The translations under genes and the position numbers were made by a program. From positions 1-64,000 of the forward strand of contig NZ_JANBVF010000009.1 in assembly GCF_024437655.1 (NCBI RefSeq): a stretch of DNA of 64,000 nt. Reading direction: 5' to 3'. The stretch is from Chitinolyticbacter albus. Lineage in GTDB: Bacteria; Pseudomonadota; Gammaproteobacteria; Burkholderiales; Chitinibacteraceae. The first letter of the stretch is position 1; the number at the start of each line of letters is the position of its first letter. Under the pieces are notes generated by a model. That model was not told the DNA's origin and did no database searches. It saw only the letters and a program-made list of their open reading frames with translations. Positions 1-8,579 of this stretch are shown here, piece by piece.

Positions 1-84
1 GAAATCTCGGCCGGCAACCATCCCGAGCAAGGCGCCATCTTCACGCTGCGGCTGCCGACCGAACCCGCACGCACCAAACGCTGA
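1..84 (+). CDS. C-terminal end of a sensor histidine kinase (partial)
   Basis: Only the last 27 codons are in the window, read in frame 1 and ending at TGA. The peptide contains QGAIFTLRLP, which resembles the end of a HATPase_c domain (the G-x-F-x-L-x-LP strand found at the C-terminus of two-component sensor kinases). The rest of the gene lies upstream, so substrate and partner cannot be told. The next gene, prfC, begins 63 bases later. Confidence 0.55.
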   Translation, partial: EISAGNHPEQGAIFTLRLPTEPARTKR

Positions 85-147
85 CGCCCTCGCCCGGGGG
101 CGGCGCTTGCCGTACAATCACGCGTTTTTCCAAGCGCAATCAATACC

Positions 148-1737
148 ATGACCGAGATCGCCCGCGAAGTCGCGCAGCGCCGCACCTTCGCCATCATCTC
201 CCACCCCGATGCGGGCAAGACCACGCTGACCGAGAAGCTGCTGTACTTCTCGGGCGCGATCCAGGCCGCCGGCACCGTCAAGGGCAAGAAGGGCGGCAAA
301 TTCGCCACCTCCGACTGGATGGAGATCGAAAAGCAGCGCGGCATTTCGGTGGCCTCCTCCGTGATGCAGTTCGATTACCGCGAGCACACGGTCAACCTGC
401 TCGACACCCCCGGCCACCAGGACTTCTCGGAAGACACCTACCGCGTGCTCACCGCCGTCGATTCGGCGCTGATGGTGATCGATGCCGCCAAGGGCGTGGA
501 AGCGCAGACGATCAAGCTTTTGAACGTGTGCCGGTTACGCAGCACGCCCATCGTCACCTTCATGAACAAGTACGACCGCGAGGTGCGCGACAACCTGGAG
601 CTCTTGGACGAGGTCGAGAGCGTGCTCAAGATCCGCTGCGCGCCGATCACCTGGCCGGTGGGCATGGGCAAGACCTTCCGCGGCGTGTACCACATTCTCA
701 GGGACCAAGTGATCCTGTTCCGCGCGGGCCAAGGCCCGCTCGACGAAGTGGAAGTGATCGACGGCATAGCCAACCCGCGTCTGGATGAATTGTTCCCATT
801 GGAAATCGGCCAGACCCGGATGGAGCTGGAACTGGTGCAGGGTGCCAGCCACCCCTTCGTGCTGGAGGAATTCCTCGCCGGCGACCTGACCCCGGTGTTC
901 TTCGGCTCGGCGATCAACAACTTCGGCGTGCGCGAGATCCTCGATTCGCTGGTCGACTGGGCGCCGCCACCGTCGAGCCGCGATGCCACCGTGCGCACCG
1001 TGGCCCCCAATGAGGAGAAATTCTCCGCCTTCGTGTTCAAAATCCAGGCCAATATGGATCCGCGCCACCGCGACCGCATCGCCTTCCTGCGCATCTGCTC
1101 GGGCCGGTTCGAGCGTGGCATGAAATTCAAGCACTTGCGCCTGGGCCGCGATATCGCCGCCAATTCGGTGGTGACTTTCATGGCGCAAGGCCGCGAGCAG
1201 GTCGAAGAGGCCTATGCCGGCGATATCATCGGCCTGCCCAATCACGGCAATATCCAGATCGGCGATTCGTTCTCCGAAGGCGAAATGCTGGCTTTTACCG
1301 GCATTCCTTACTTCGCGCCCGAATTGTTCCGCGTGGTGCGCATCAAGAACCCGCTGAAACTGAAGCAGCTGCAAAAAGGCCTGCAGCAATTGGGCGAGGA
1401 AGGCGCGGTGCAGGTGTTCAAGCCGCTCAACGGTTCGGACCTGATCCTGGGCGCCGTCGGCGTGCTGCAGTTCGAAGTCGTCGCCAGTCGCCTGGCCAAC
1501 GAATATGGCGTCGATGCGGTATTCGAATCATCCAGTATCTATACCGCGCGCTGGGTCACCTGCGACGACGCACGCATGCTGAGCGACTTCGAGAGGCAGC
1601 TGGAAAACAACCTGGCGCGCGACGCCGCGGACAGCCTCGCTTACCTCGCGACCAGCCGCGTCAACCTGGAGCTGATCCAGGAGCGCTGGCCCAAGCTACG
1701 TTTTCACGCGACACGCGAGCACGCGGTCACGCTGTAA
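148..1737 (+). CDS. prfC: Peptide chain release factor 3 (RF3)
   Basis: Translational GTPase of 529 residues, the usual RF3 length. It removes RF1/RF2 from the ribosome after peptide release. The G1 loop HPDAGKTT is at about residues 19-26, the G3 motif DTPGHQDF at about 86 and the G4 motif NKYD at 140-143. The C-terminal part keeps the EF-G/RF3 domain II and III pattern (for example [13 protein letters not shown]). A TACAAT sequence about 30 bases upstream could be a -10 element. The gene stands alone and is followed at once by an intrinsic terminator. Identification is secure from full-length family similarity. Confidence 0.97.
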   Translation: MTEIAREVAQRRTFAIISHPDAGKTTLTEKLLYFSGAIQAAGTVKGKKGGKFATSDWMEIEKQRGISVASSVMQFDYREHTVNLLDTPGHQDFSEDTYRVLTAVDSALMVIDAAKGVEAQTIKLLNVCRLRSTPIVTFMNKYDREVRDNLELLDEVESVLKIRCAPITWPVGMGKTFRGVYHILRDQVILFRAGQGPLDEVEVIDGIANPRLDELFPLEIGQTRMELELVQGASHPFVLEEFLAGDLTPVFFGSAINNFGVREILDSLVDWAPPPSSRDATVRTVAPNEEKFSAFVFKIQANMDPRHRDRIAFLRICSGRFERGMKFKHLRLGRDIAANSVVTFMAQGREQVEEAYAGDIIGLPNHGNIQIGDSFSEGEMLAFTGIPYFAPELFRVVRIKNPLKLKQLQKGLQQLGEEGAVQVFKPLNGSDLILGAVGVLQFEVVASRLANEYGVDAVFESSSIYTARWVTCDDARMLSDFERQLENNLARDAADSLAYLATSRVNLELIQERWPKLRFHATREHAVTL

Positions 1738-1742
1738 CAATA

Positions 1743-1767
1743 AGCCGGCGCAAGCGCCGGCTTTTTT
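1743..1767 (+). terminator. Rho-independent terminator of prfC
   Basis: An 8-bp G+C-rich perfect stem (AGCCGGCG/CGCCGGCT) with a 4-base loop is followed by TTTTT, starting six bases after the prfC stop codon. Confidence 0.85.
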
Positions 1768-1879
1768 ACAGACATCCTAGCGCCCAGGCTCGCCCGGATC
1801 GGGACGGCGGTGGCGAGGCAGCCGCCTTCCCATCCCGGCGCCCCGAGCGGCTACACGCCTGCCACTGCCGCCAACTGTA

Positions 1880-2953
1880 TCAGCGATGCGTCCACAGGGT
1901 ATTGAGCAGCGTATCGGTACCGTCTTCCGTGTACTCCCAAAAGAAGGTTCCCGCCAAGCCCTGCTCCTTCGCATAGCTTGCCTTGTGGCGCAATGATTCG
2001 GCGTCTTCGTAAGTCACGAATTCGTCACCGTCGACCAGCAGCCAGGGGGCCTTGGCAAGCGCGTCCCAGTGGCGGGCTGCACGGCCCGTGGCGATCAGCG
2101 TGCAGATTTCGGTGTAGCTGTAGCCGCCATTGCTCTTAGGGGTACCCTGCGCGCCAAGGCCAGCGCTACCCACGCCCTTGAGGCTGCGCCCGTAGAAGGC
2201 GCAGCCCAGCACCAATTTTTCCCGCGGCAGACCGTTGGCGACGAACAGTGCCACCGATTTTTCGCAACTGTCGCCTTCCGGGTCGACGGGCGTGTTGTAG
2301 AGGTTGGTATGGTGCCCGGCACGGGTCGCCCAGCCGTTGTAGAAATCGTAGGTCATCAGGTTGACGAAATCGCACAGCCGCGCGACTTCAGCCATTTCGA
2401 CCCCATCGAGGTAGTACTGACCGGCACCTGCAGCGATGGTCAGCAGATAACGGTCGTCGCCCTGGCGGCTTTCGGCATCCGAGAGCGCGTCGAGCCGTTC
2501 ACGCAGGTCCGCCAGCATCAGCGTGAAGTTGCGCTTGTCCTCGGGGCGCGCCTTGATGCTCGCCATGTCGTTGCTTGGGTATTCCCAATCGAGATCGATG
2601 CCGTCGAGCCGCCTTTCCTGCATAAAGGCGATGGCGGCCTTGGAGAAGCGCTCGCGCGTGCCCGCGTCGAGCGCCGCGTCGGAGAAGCCATCGGCAGCCC
2701 AACCTCCGATCGAGATCAACAGCTTGAGCTTGGGATTGATCTCGCGCAGCCGATGCAGCGTGGCGAAGTGGGTCTGGGCCCTGGCCTGCTTGTCGGAATC
2801 ACCTTCGGCAAAGAGCGCCAGTTCGCCGTCGCCGCGGATATTGGCAAAGGCGAAACAGATATGGGTCAGGCGCGTTGCGTCACGCTCGAGCGGCAGGCCG
2901 CTCCAGTCTTTCCAACCGGCGAAGTAGGCAAGCAGGATGGGGTTGCTGGACAT
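1880..2953 (-). CDS. Glycoside hydrolase family 18 chitinase, no signal peptide
   Basis: GH18 enzyme of 357 residues that would cleave chitin or chito-oligosaccharides. It has the SIGGW strand at about 81-85, the catalytic DGIDLDWE (DxxDxDxE; D117, D120, D122, E124 as proton donor), MTYDF at about 200-204 and a C-terminal FFWEYTEDG strand. The ATG at 2953 is preferred because an AAGGA sits six bases upstream; a GTG lies one codon earlier. The N-terminus (SSNPILLAYFAGW) goes straight into the first barrel strand with no signal peptide and there is no chitin-binding domain. It may therefore act inside the cell on imported oligomers or leave by a non-Sec route; that is inference. The downstream neighbour on the same strand is unrelated. 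Confidence 0.92.
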   Translation of the reverse strand: MSSNPILLAYFAGWKDWSGLPLERDATRLTHICFAFANIRGDGELALFAEGDSDKQARAQTHFATLHRLREINPKLKLLISIGGWAADGFSDAALDAGTRERFSKAAIAFMQERRLDGIDLDWEYPSNDMASIKARPEDKRNFTLMLADLRERLDALSDAESRQGDDRYLLTIAAGAGQYYLDGVEMAEVARLCDFVNLMTYDFYNGWATRAGHHTNLYNTPVDPEGDSCEKSVALFVANGLPREKLVLGCAFYGRSLKGVGSAGLGAQGTPKSNGGYSYTEICTLIATGRAARHWDALAKAPWLLVDGDEFVTYEDAESLRHKASYAKEQGLAGTFFWEYTEDGTDTLLNTLWTHR

Positions 2954-2989
2954 CACGATTCCTTCAAACGGTTAGAAGATCAACGACGA

Positions 2990-3343
2990 TCACAGGGCGG
3001 CGATCACCGACATTTCGACACGGTAGCGCGGGTCGGCCAGGCGCGCCTCAACCGTTGCGCGCGCCGGAGTCTGGCCATGCACCACCCACCCGGACCAGAC
3101 TTCGTTCATCGCGTCGTAATCGGCCATGTCGGTAAGGTAGATGGTGACCGAGAGCAGCTTTTGCTTGTCCGAACCCACTTCGCCCAGCAGGCGATCGATC
3201 GCGGCCAGCACTTCCTCGGTCTGGCCACGCGCGTCTTTGTCCAGCGTATCGGCAATCTGGCCGGCGAGGTAGACCGTGTTGTTGTGGACGACGATTTCGG
3301 CGAGGCGTGGCCCGATGTGGTAACGCTGGATGGCTGCGGACAC
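2990..3343 (-). CDS. RidA/YjgF/YER057c family protein
   Basis: 117 residues, typical of RidA-type enamine/imine deaminases. The family pattern is clear: NNTVYLAGQIAD, then TEEVLAAIDRLL, KLLSVTIYLTDMADYDAMN, and a C-terminal PARATVEARLADPRYRVEMSV that carries the Arg-Glu/Asp active-site region. I chose the GTG start because AAGGAG lies seven bases upstream and the peptide then begins in the usual way (SAAIQRYHIG). A longer reading from 3442 would add 33 residues unlike the family. It lies 36 bases upstream of the chitinase on the same strand, so the two may be co-transcribed. Confidence 0.88.
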   Translation of the reverse strand: MSAAIQRYHIGPRLAEIVVHNNTVYLAGQIADTLDKDARGQTEEVLAAIDRLLGEVGSDKQKLLSVTIYLTDMADYDAMNEVWSGWVVHGQTPARATVEARLADPRYRVEMSVIAAL

Positions 3344-3488
3344 GGCAAGGCTCCTTGAGTCGGGGGAAATAATAAGGCGAACCTCGTAAGGTTCGCCTTG
3401 CTCAAATTGCGCTTCGCCGGCGATACGGTACGGGTAAGCCATGTGGACACTCCATCATGGCCGCCGTATCGCGTCCGTGCAATCAGGA

Positions 3489-4682
3489 TCAGTGCACGGC
3501 AGCGACCGAGCGCAAACGCAGCGAGAACTCCTGCAGCGCGGCGATGCCGCTCGCTTCGGCGCGGGAACACCAGTCCTGCAGATGCTTCACCAGCTCGCTG
3601 CGGGTCAGCGAGGAGCGCTCCCACAGCCGGGTGAGTTCCTGACGCATCTGGTAGACCTGAGCCAGCGTCTTGCTCTCAGCGAGCAACTGATCCAGGCGCT
3701 GCTTGTCGTTCTCGGGCGTGTCCTTGGCATCCTGCTTCAGCCACACCTTCATCTGGCGGGCCGGATTGGCTTCCAGTTGCGGCAGGCGGGCGTTGGCGCG
3801 CAGCTTGTCGAGCTCCTCGGCGACGATGGCCTTGAAGCTGCGGGCGTACTGCGCCGCGATGGCGTAGCGGTTGGCGATCACCACGGCGAGTGCATGCTCG
3901 TCGATTTCCGGACGGACCTCAGCGCGCTTGAACTTGGGTGCCACGCGGCGCACCTTGGCCATGCGCAGGAGTTCCAGCGTGCGGATATAGCCCCAGCCGA
4001 TGTCGAACTCGAACCACTTGTACGAGAACTTGGCCGAGGTACCGAAGGTGTGGTGGTTGTTGTGCAGCTCTTCACCGCCGACGATGATGCCCCACGGCAC
4101 GAGGTTGGTCGACGCGTCCTCGCACTCGAAGTTGCGGTAACCCACATAGTGGCCCAGGCCATTGATCACGCCAGCGGCCCAGAACGGAATCCACGCCATC
4201 TGGATCGCCCAGATCCAGATGCCGTTCGGTCCGAACAGCATCAGGTTGATGATCATCATCGTGGTCGGGCCCTTGGCGCTGTGCTTGCTGTACAGATTGC
4301 GCTCCAGCCAGTCATCCGGCGTGCCATGGCCGAACTTTTCCATCGTTTCGGCATTCTTGGATTCGGCGCGATAGAGCTCGGCGCCTTCCCACATCACCTT
4401 GTTGATGCCCAGCACCTGCGGGCTATGCGGATCTTCCGCCGTCTCGCAACGCGCGTGGTGCTTGCGGTGGATCGCCGCCCACTGCTTGGTGACCATGCCC
4501 GTGGTCAGCCACAGCCAGAAACGGAAGAAGTGGCTGGGAACCGGGCCCAGATCGATGGCGCGGTGCGCCTGGTGACGGTGCAGGTAAATCGTGACCGATG
4601 CGATGGTGATATGGGTGAGCACCAGCGTCACCACGATATAGCCCCACCAGGGCAGGTCGATCAGGCCATTGAGCCAAGTCAT
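3489..4682 (-). CDS. Membrane acyl-CoA/fatty acid desaturase
   Basis: About 397 residues. It carries the three histidine boxes of membrane-bound diiron desaturases: HRHQAHR at about 35-41, HRKHHARCE some 35 residues later, and HNNHH after the second membrane pair. Hydrophobic segments flank the boxes (WWGYIVVTLVLTHITIASVTIYL; IWIWAIQMAWIPFWAAGVING). The enzyme would introduce a double bond into acyl chains, probably Delta-9, using ferredoxin or a similar donor. The C-terminal third (about 130 residues) is soluble, charged and helical, longer than minimal desaturases. The ATG at 4682 is chosen over an upstream start because the peptide begins MTWLNGLIDLPWWGY as in homologues; a GGAG is 11 bases upstream. 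Confidence 0.9.
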   Translation of the reverse strand: MTWLNGLIDLPWWGYIVVTLVLTHITIASVTIYLHRHQAHRAIDLGPVPSHFFRFWLWLTTGMVTKQWAAIHRKHHARCETAEDPHSPQVLGINKVMWEGAELYRAESKNAETMEKFGHGTPDDWLERNLYSKHSAKGPTTMMIINLMLFGPNGIWIWAIQMAWIPFWAAGVINGLGHYVGYRNFECEDASTNLVPWGIIVGGEELHNNHHTFGTSAKFSYKWFEFDIGWGYIRTLELLRMAKVRRVAPKFKRAEVRPEIDEHALAVVIANRYAIAAQYARSFKAIVAEELDKLRANARLPQLEANPARQMKVWLKQDAKDTPENDKQRLDQLLAESKTLAQVYQMRQELTRLWERSSLTRSELVKHLQDWCSRAEASGIAALQEFSLRLRSVAAVH

Positions 4683-4795
4683 GCTTTGTGTATCTCCGTA
4701 GGTACAATGCGCGCGCACCCTAACACGGGATTCACTCGCAGGGCGCTGATATTAATCAAATTTTCATCTGATTGCATGGGTGATTATACCGGCGG

Positions 4796-6145
4796 CTACC
4801 GCTCGTTGCCTGGAACCGGGTCGCCCGAGTCCAATCCCTGCAAGTTGCCATCGCCCGCTTGCCGGCTGGCCGGGCGAAAATGCACCACATCGACCCGATT
4901 GAAGGGGATGCTGATTCGGTGCGTCCGGAATGCTTGCCAGATGCGCTGGTTAATGTCTGACCGCAACGCCAGCGTTCCGTTCTCGGGATCTTTCACCCAG
5001 AAGCCCAGCGACATGTCGACGCCGCTGGCGGCAAAGTTCTCGAGAAAGGCGCGCGGCGCCGGATCGCGCTTGATGCGATCGAATCCGGCGGTGGCATCGA
5101 CCAGCAATTTCATCACCAGGTCCAGATCCGACTCGTAAGCGACGGACACCGGCATCTTGATCCAGACATCGCGCGCGTTGTACGACTGGTTGACCACGGT
5201 GGACGTGATCAGGGATTCGTTCGGTACCAGCGCCTCGGTGCCATCGGAGCCCTTCACCACCACGTAGCGCGACGTGAGGCCCGTGATCACGCCCTGGCGA
5301 TTGTCCACCTGGATCAGGTCACCGAGCTTCACCGAGCGATCGAGCAGGATGATGAAGCCCGATACATAGTTGGACGCGATCTTCTGCAGGCCAAAACCCA
5401 GGCCGACGCCCAAGGCGCCGCCGAATACCGACAGCACGGTGAGATCGATCCCGACCAGCGACAACGCCACGATCACCGCCAGCACCACCAGCAAAGACTG
5501 GGCGATCTTGACCGAGACCACGCGCAGGTTCATGTCGATCAGGCTCGCGGCCATCATGCGCGCTTCGAACAAGCGCCCCAGCCACATCGCCACCACCAGC
5601 GTACCGGCCACCGACAGCACGCCATTGATCACACTCAACAGTGAGATCGAGGTCTTGCCGATCGCAAAGTGCACCTCGTTCAGCGCTTCGGCAAGCTCGG
5701 GCAGGATGCCAACCACGTGCAACGCATACAGCAGCCAGATCAAGCCGGCGATGTAGCGCTCGGTGCGTTGCAGCCAGGCCGCATTGTTGAACGCATTGCG
5801 CAGCACGTAGACCAGCACGCGGATATTGACCATGGCCATCAGCAGCACGATGGCCACGTCGATCAATTTGTGCGGCGGCGCCCAGGCAAAGCGCAACAGG
5901 AAATTGAACAGCCACAGCAACAGCAGCGCGTTGAGCGGGAAGAAGATCCGCATCAATCCTTCGCCGCCGTGCTTCCAGCGGCTGTTCTCCAGCCCGAGCC
6001 TCGGCTTGAGATAATGGTTGCCCAAGGCGGCCAGCAACAGCGCCAGCAGCAGCAAGCCTGCCTGGACCAGCAGATGCGGATGCCCCAGCCCGAGCCGGTT
6101 GATATCCGCGATCAGTGAAACGACGAGATTCTGGCGTTCGGTCAT
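4796..6145 (-). CDS. MscS-family mechanosensitive ion channel
   Basis: About 449 residues with five or six N-terminal hydrophobic segments followed by the MscS pore and beta domain. The pore helix region reads LSVFGGALGVGLGFGLQKIASNYVSGFIILLDRS, with the small-residue pattern of TM3. The beta domain has KLGDLIQVDNRQGVITGLTSRYVVVKGSDGTEALVPNE. It would release solutes on hypo-osmotic shock. The extra N-terminal helices make it an MscM/YbdG-like rather than minimal MscS protein. The chosen ATG at 6145 lies 13 bases after the end of the upstream adenylyltransferase gene; a GTG four codons earlier is also possible. Confidence 0.9.
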   Translation of the reverse strand: MTERQNLVVSLIADINRLGLGHPHLLVQAGLLLLALLLAALGNHYLKPRLGLENSRWKHGGEGLMRIFFPLNALLLLWLFNFLLRFAWAPPHKLIDVAIVLLMAMVNIRVLVYVLRNAFNNAAWLQRTERYIAGLIWLLYALHVVGILPELAEALNEVHFAIGKTSISLLSVINGVLSVAGTLVVAMWLGRLFEARMMAASLIDMNLRVVSVKIAQSLLVVLAVIVALSLVGIDLTVLSVFGGALGVGLGFGLQKIASNYVSGFIILLDRSVKLGDLIQVDNRQGVITGLTSRYVVVKGSDGTEALVPNESLITSTVVNQSYNARDVWIKMPVSVAYESDLDLVMKLLVDATAGFDRIKRDPAPRAFLENFAASGVDMSLGFWVKDPENGTLALRSDINQRIWQAFRTHRISIPFNRVDVVHFRPASRQAGDGNLQGLDSGDPVPGNER

Positions 6146-6157
6146 GGTTGCTCGCAC

Positions 6158-6649
6158 CTAACCCAGCGCACGGATTTTCTGCAACATTTGCGTGGTCGAG
6201 GTCTGATGCAGGAACGGAATCGAATGCACCTGGCCGCCCCACTCCAGCACCTCGCGACTGCCGACGATGCGCTCGATCGACCAATCCCCCCCCTTGACCA
6301 GCACATCGGGCCGGCAGGCCAGGATCAGCTCGTGCGGCGTATCGGCGTCGAACCAGGTGACAAGATCGACACTGGCAAGCGAGGCCATCACTGCCGCGCG
6401 GTTGGCAAGCGGATTGATCGGCCTGTCATCGCCCTTGCCCTGGCGCTTTACCGACGCGTCGGTATTGAGCGCCACGATCAGCGACGCGCCCAGCGCGCGC
6501 GCCTGCGCAAGATAAGTGACATGGCCGCGATGCAGGATATCGAAGCAGCCGTTGGTGAACACCAGCGGGCGCGGCAAGGCCGCAACGCGCTCGGCCAGTT
6601 GCTCCGGCGGGCAGCAATACGCTTCGAAATCGGGTAAGGGGTAGTCCAT
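6158..6649 (-). CDS. rfaE2: D-glycero-beta-D-manno-heptose 1-phosphate adenylyltransferase
   Basis: 163 residues, the nucleotidyltransferase half of HldE found as a separate protein. It transfers AMP to heptose-1-phosphate in ADP-heptose synthesis for lipopolysaccharide inner core. The cytidylyltransferase signature TNGCFDILHRGHVTYL carries the HxGH motif, and VKGGDW and SIPFLHQTSTTQML near the end are typical of RfaE2. The ATG at 6649 is preferred over a TTG nine codons upstream. The mscS-type gene starts 13 bases downstream on the same strand. Confidence 0.92.
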   Translation of the reverse strand: MDYPLPDFEAYCCPPEQLAERVAALPRPLVFTNGCFDILHRGHVTYLAQARALGASLIVALNTDASVKRQGKGDDRPINPLANRAAVMASLASVDLVTWFDADTPHELILACRPDVLVKGGDWSIERIVGSREVLEWGGQVHSIPFLHQTSTTQMLQKIRALG

Positions 6650-6740
6650 GCGATCGGCTCGGCTAGTCTCGGGCAATATCGGGTTTTAGCATGGCAGGCT
6701 CATCACGCCAAACCCCCCGTCACCCGGTGTGGAAATGACT

Positions 6741-6772
6741 GCGGCGCTACGGCAATACAGCCGCAGCGCCGC
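6741..6772. terminator. Hairpin between convergent or tandem genes, possible terminator
   Basis: Inverted repeat with arms GCGGCGCT-x-CGG and CCG-x-AGCGCCGC and an 8-base loop, one mismatch in the stem. It lies just beyond the stop of the ferritin-like gene on the minus strand. There is no T-run, so it may only be a 3'-end stabilising stem. Confidence 0.35.
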
Positions 6773-6792
6773 AAGGGAACAAAGAAGGCGAA

Positions 6793-7620
6793 TCAGGCGA
6801 CGACCAGCTGCTTGCGATAACGGTTCAGGTCCGAGATCGATTCGAGCGCCACGCCGAACAGACTGGACAGGTTGCGCAGGATGCCGCCGACCACGCGTGC
6901 CTCCCACTCCTTGCCGAACTGGATCTGGCCGTCGAGCCAGTGCTCCAGCCATTCCGGATCCGGCAGGCGGCTTTGCACGGTGTCGTTCGGATACAGCTCC
7001 TTGTTCACGTGCAGATTGGTCGGATGCAGCGGCTTGCCCGAGCGGCCGCTCGACGCCATCAGAAAACCAATCTTGGCAAAGGCGGTGCGCGCCTCGTTGC
7101 CACAGCGCTCAATCGCGCGCTTCATGTATTTGAGGTAGGCGCCGCCATGGCGGGCCTCGTCGGTCGACAGCGTCTTGTAGATCGCCTTGATCACCGGCTC
7201 GGTGTGCCACTCGGAAGCACGGCGATACCACTGGGTCAGGCGCACTTCGCCGCAGAAATGCAGCATCAGCGTTTCCAGCGGCGGCGCCGGATCGAAGTCG
7301 AAGCGCACCGCGTGCAGCTCTTCCTCGGTGGGTACAAGTTCCGGGCGGAAGCGGCGCAGGTATTCCATCAGCACCAGCGAGTGCTTCTGCTCCTCGTAGA
7401 ACCAGATCGACATAAAGGCCGAGAAATCGGAATCGTCGCGGTTGTCACGCAGGAACATCTCGGTGGCGGGCAAGGCCGACCATTCGGTGATGGCGTTCAT
7501 CTTGATCGTCATCGCCTGTTCATCGGTGAGCAGGCTGGCATCGAACTCCCCCCAGGGAATATCGTTGGCCATATTCCAGCGTGCCTTTTCCAGGTCGGCG
7601 AACAATTGGGGGTACAACAT
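6793..7620 (-). CDS. Ferritin-like diiron protein, acyl-ACP-desaturase-like
   Basis: 275 residues. All six ligands of a four-helix-bundle diiron centre are visible in the order E, ExxH, E, ExxH: E46 (ITEW), E77-xx-H80 (YEEQKH), E125 (CGEVRL), E155-xx-H158 (DEARHG). This is the arrangement of soluble acyl-ACP desaturases and related ferritin-like oxidases. The substrate is not evident from sequence. The ATG at 7620 is set by an AAGGAG eight bases upstream. The gene stands alone, with a CinA-like gene divergent to it. I would call it a ferritin-like domain protein rather than assert desaturase activity. Confidence 0.75.
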   Translation of the reverse strand: MLYPQLFADLEKARWNMANDIPWGEFDASLLTDEQAMTIKMNAITEWSALPATEMFLRDNRDDSDFSAFMSIWFYEEQKHSLVLMEYLRRFRPELVPTEEELHAVRFDFDPAPPLETLMLHFCGEVRLTQWYRRASEWHTEPVIKAIYKTLSTDEARHGGAYLKYMKRAIERCGNEARTAFAKIGFLMASSGRSGKPLHPTNLHVNKELYPNDTVQSRLPDPEWLEHWLDGQIQFGKEWEARVVGGILRNLSSLFGVALESISDLNRYRKQLVVA

Positions 7621-7746
7621 CGATGCAGCTCCTTCGGCTTCGAGGTTTATCATAGAAGCCGGGACGTAGGCTTGAAAGTGCCCGTATTAGAACCGTTGTC
7701 ATATCGCGCGGCAAGCCAAAAACTTGCGTTTCATGGAGATGTCACA

Positions 7747-8481
7747 ATGGACTTCCATTTGTGTATCGTTGGCGACGAGATTCTGGAAGGTCGGCGTCAG
7801 GACAAGCACTATGCCGCTGTGCTGGAACGGCTCACTGCGCGGGGTCATCGGCTGGCCGCCGCTTACTATCTGCCGGACGACCGGGATGAACTCGTCGAGG
7901 TCTTTGCCCGCACGCTCGCCCGTGGCGCCCACGTGATTTCCTGCGGCGGCATCGGCGCCACGCCGGACGACCATACCCGACAGGCGCTGGCGCTCGCGGC
8001 CAACGTGGCGCTGGAACTGCACAGCGAGGCGGCCGCCTTCATCGTCGCGCGCAGCGGCGATGCCGCGTACCCGCACCGCATCCGCATGGCCGAATTTCCG
8101 CTCGGCGCCCAACTGATCCCCAACCCGGTGAACCAGGTGGCCGGCTGCAGTTATCGCCATCACCACCTGCTGCCAGGCTTTCCCGATATGGCCTGGCCCA
8201 TGCTGGAATGGGTGCTCGATACCCACTACCAGGTTGGCACCACTGAACAACGGTACAGCCTCTTGGTGCCCGATGCCCGCGAGGGCGACCTGATCGCCGA
8301 GATGGAACAACTGGTCGAAGCGCATCCTGGCCTGCGCTTTTCCTGCCTGCCCTCGTTCGGCAATGCACGCCATCCCGGACCGCACCTGGAATTCACGCTG
8401 GCCGGCGCCGATTCCGCCACCGCAGCCGCCTGGCTGAACGATGCGCTGCGCACCCGCGGCTACCACGTGGAGCAACCGTGA
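7747..8481 (+). CDS. CinA/MoaB-like molybdopterin-binding-domain protein
   Basis: 244 residues. The N-terminal part reads as a MoCF-biosynthesis fold: IVGDEILEGRRQDKH, then ARGAHVISCGGIGATPDDHTRQALA and LLPGFPDMAWPML, matching the CinA N-terminal domain motifs (GDELL-G, T-GGLGPT-DD-T, LPGVP-M). The C-terminal 70 residues are a less conserved alpha/beta tail; the nicotinamide-nucleotide amidase domain of full CinA is missing. The ATG at 7747 has GGAG eight bases upstream. It may handle nucleotide or pyrazine derivatives, but the reaction is not known for these stand-alone proteins. Confidence 0.8.
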   Translation: MDFHLCIVGDEILEGRRQDKHYAAVLERLTARGHRLAAAYYLPDDRDELVEVFARTLARGAHVISCGGIGATPDDHTRQALALAANVALELHSEAAAFIVARSGDAAYPHRIRMAEFPLGAQLIPNPVNQVAGCSYRHHHLLPGFPDMAWPMLEWVLDTHYQVGTTEQRYSLLVPDAREGDLIAEMEQLVEAHPGLRFSCLPSFGNARHPGPHLEFTLAGADSATAAAWLNDALRTRGYHVEQP

Positions 8482-8579
8482 CCTGGCTTTCAGCCGCATC
8501 GAACCCGGCGGCGGCGTTGCCGCTTTCCACGCCCTGCCCGCTCCACTAGACTGCCGCCCTTCGCGCTCACACCCACTCC

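Noticed and set aside
3441-5138. Plus-strand 565-codon frame opposite the desaturase
   Set aside because: Antisense shadow: His/Arg/Leu-rich, no motifs, while the minus strand encodes the three desaturase His boxes.
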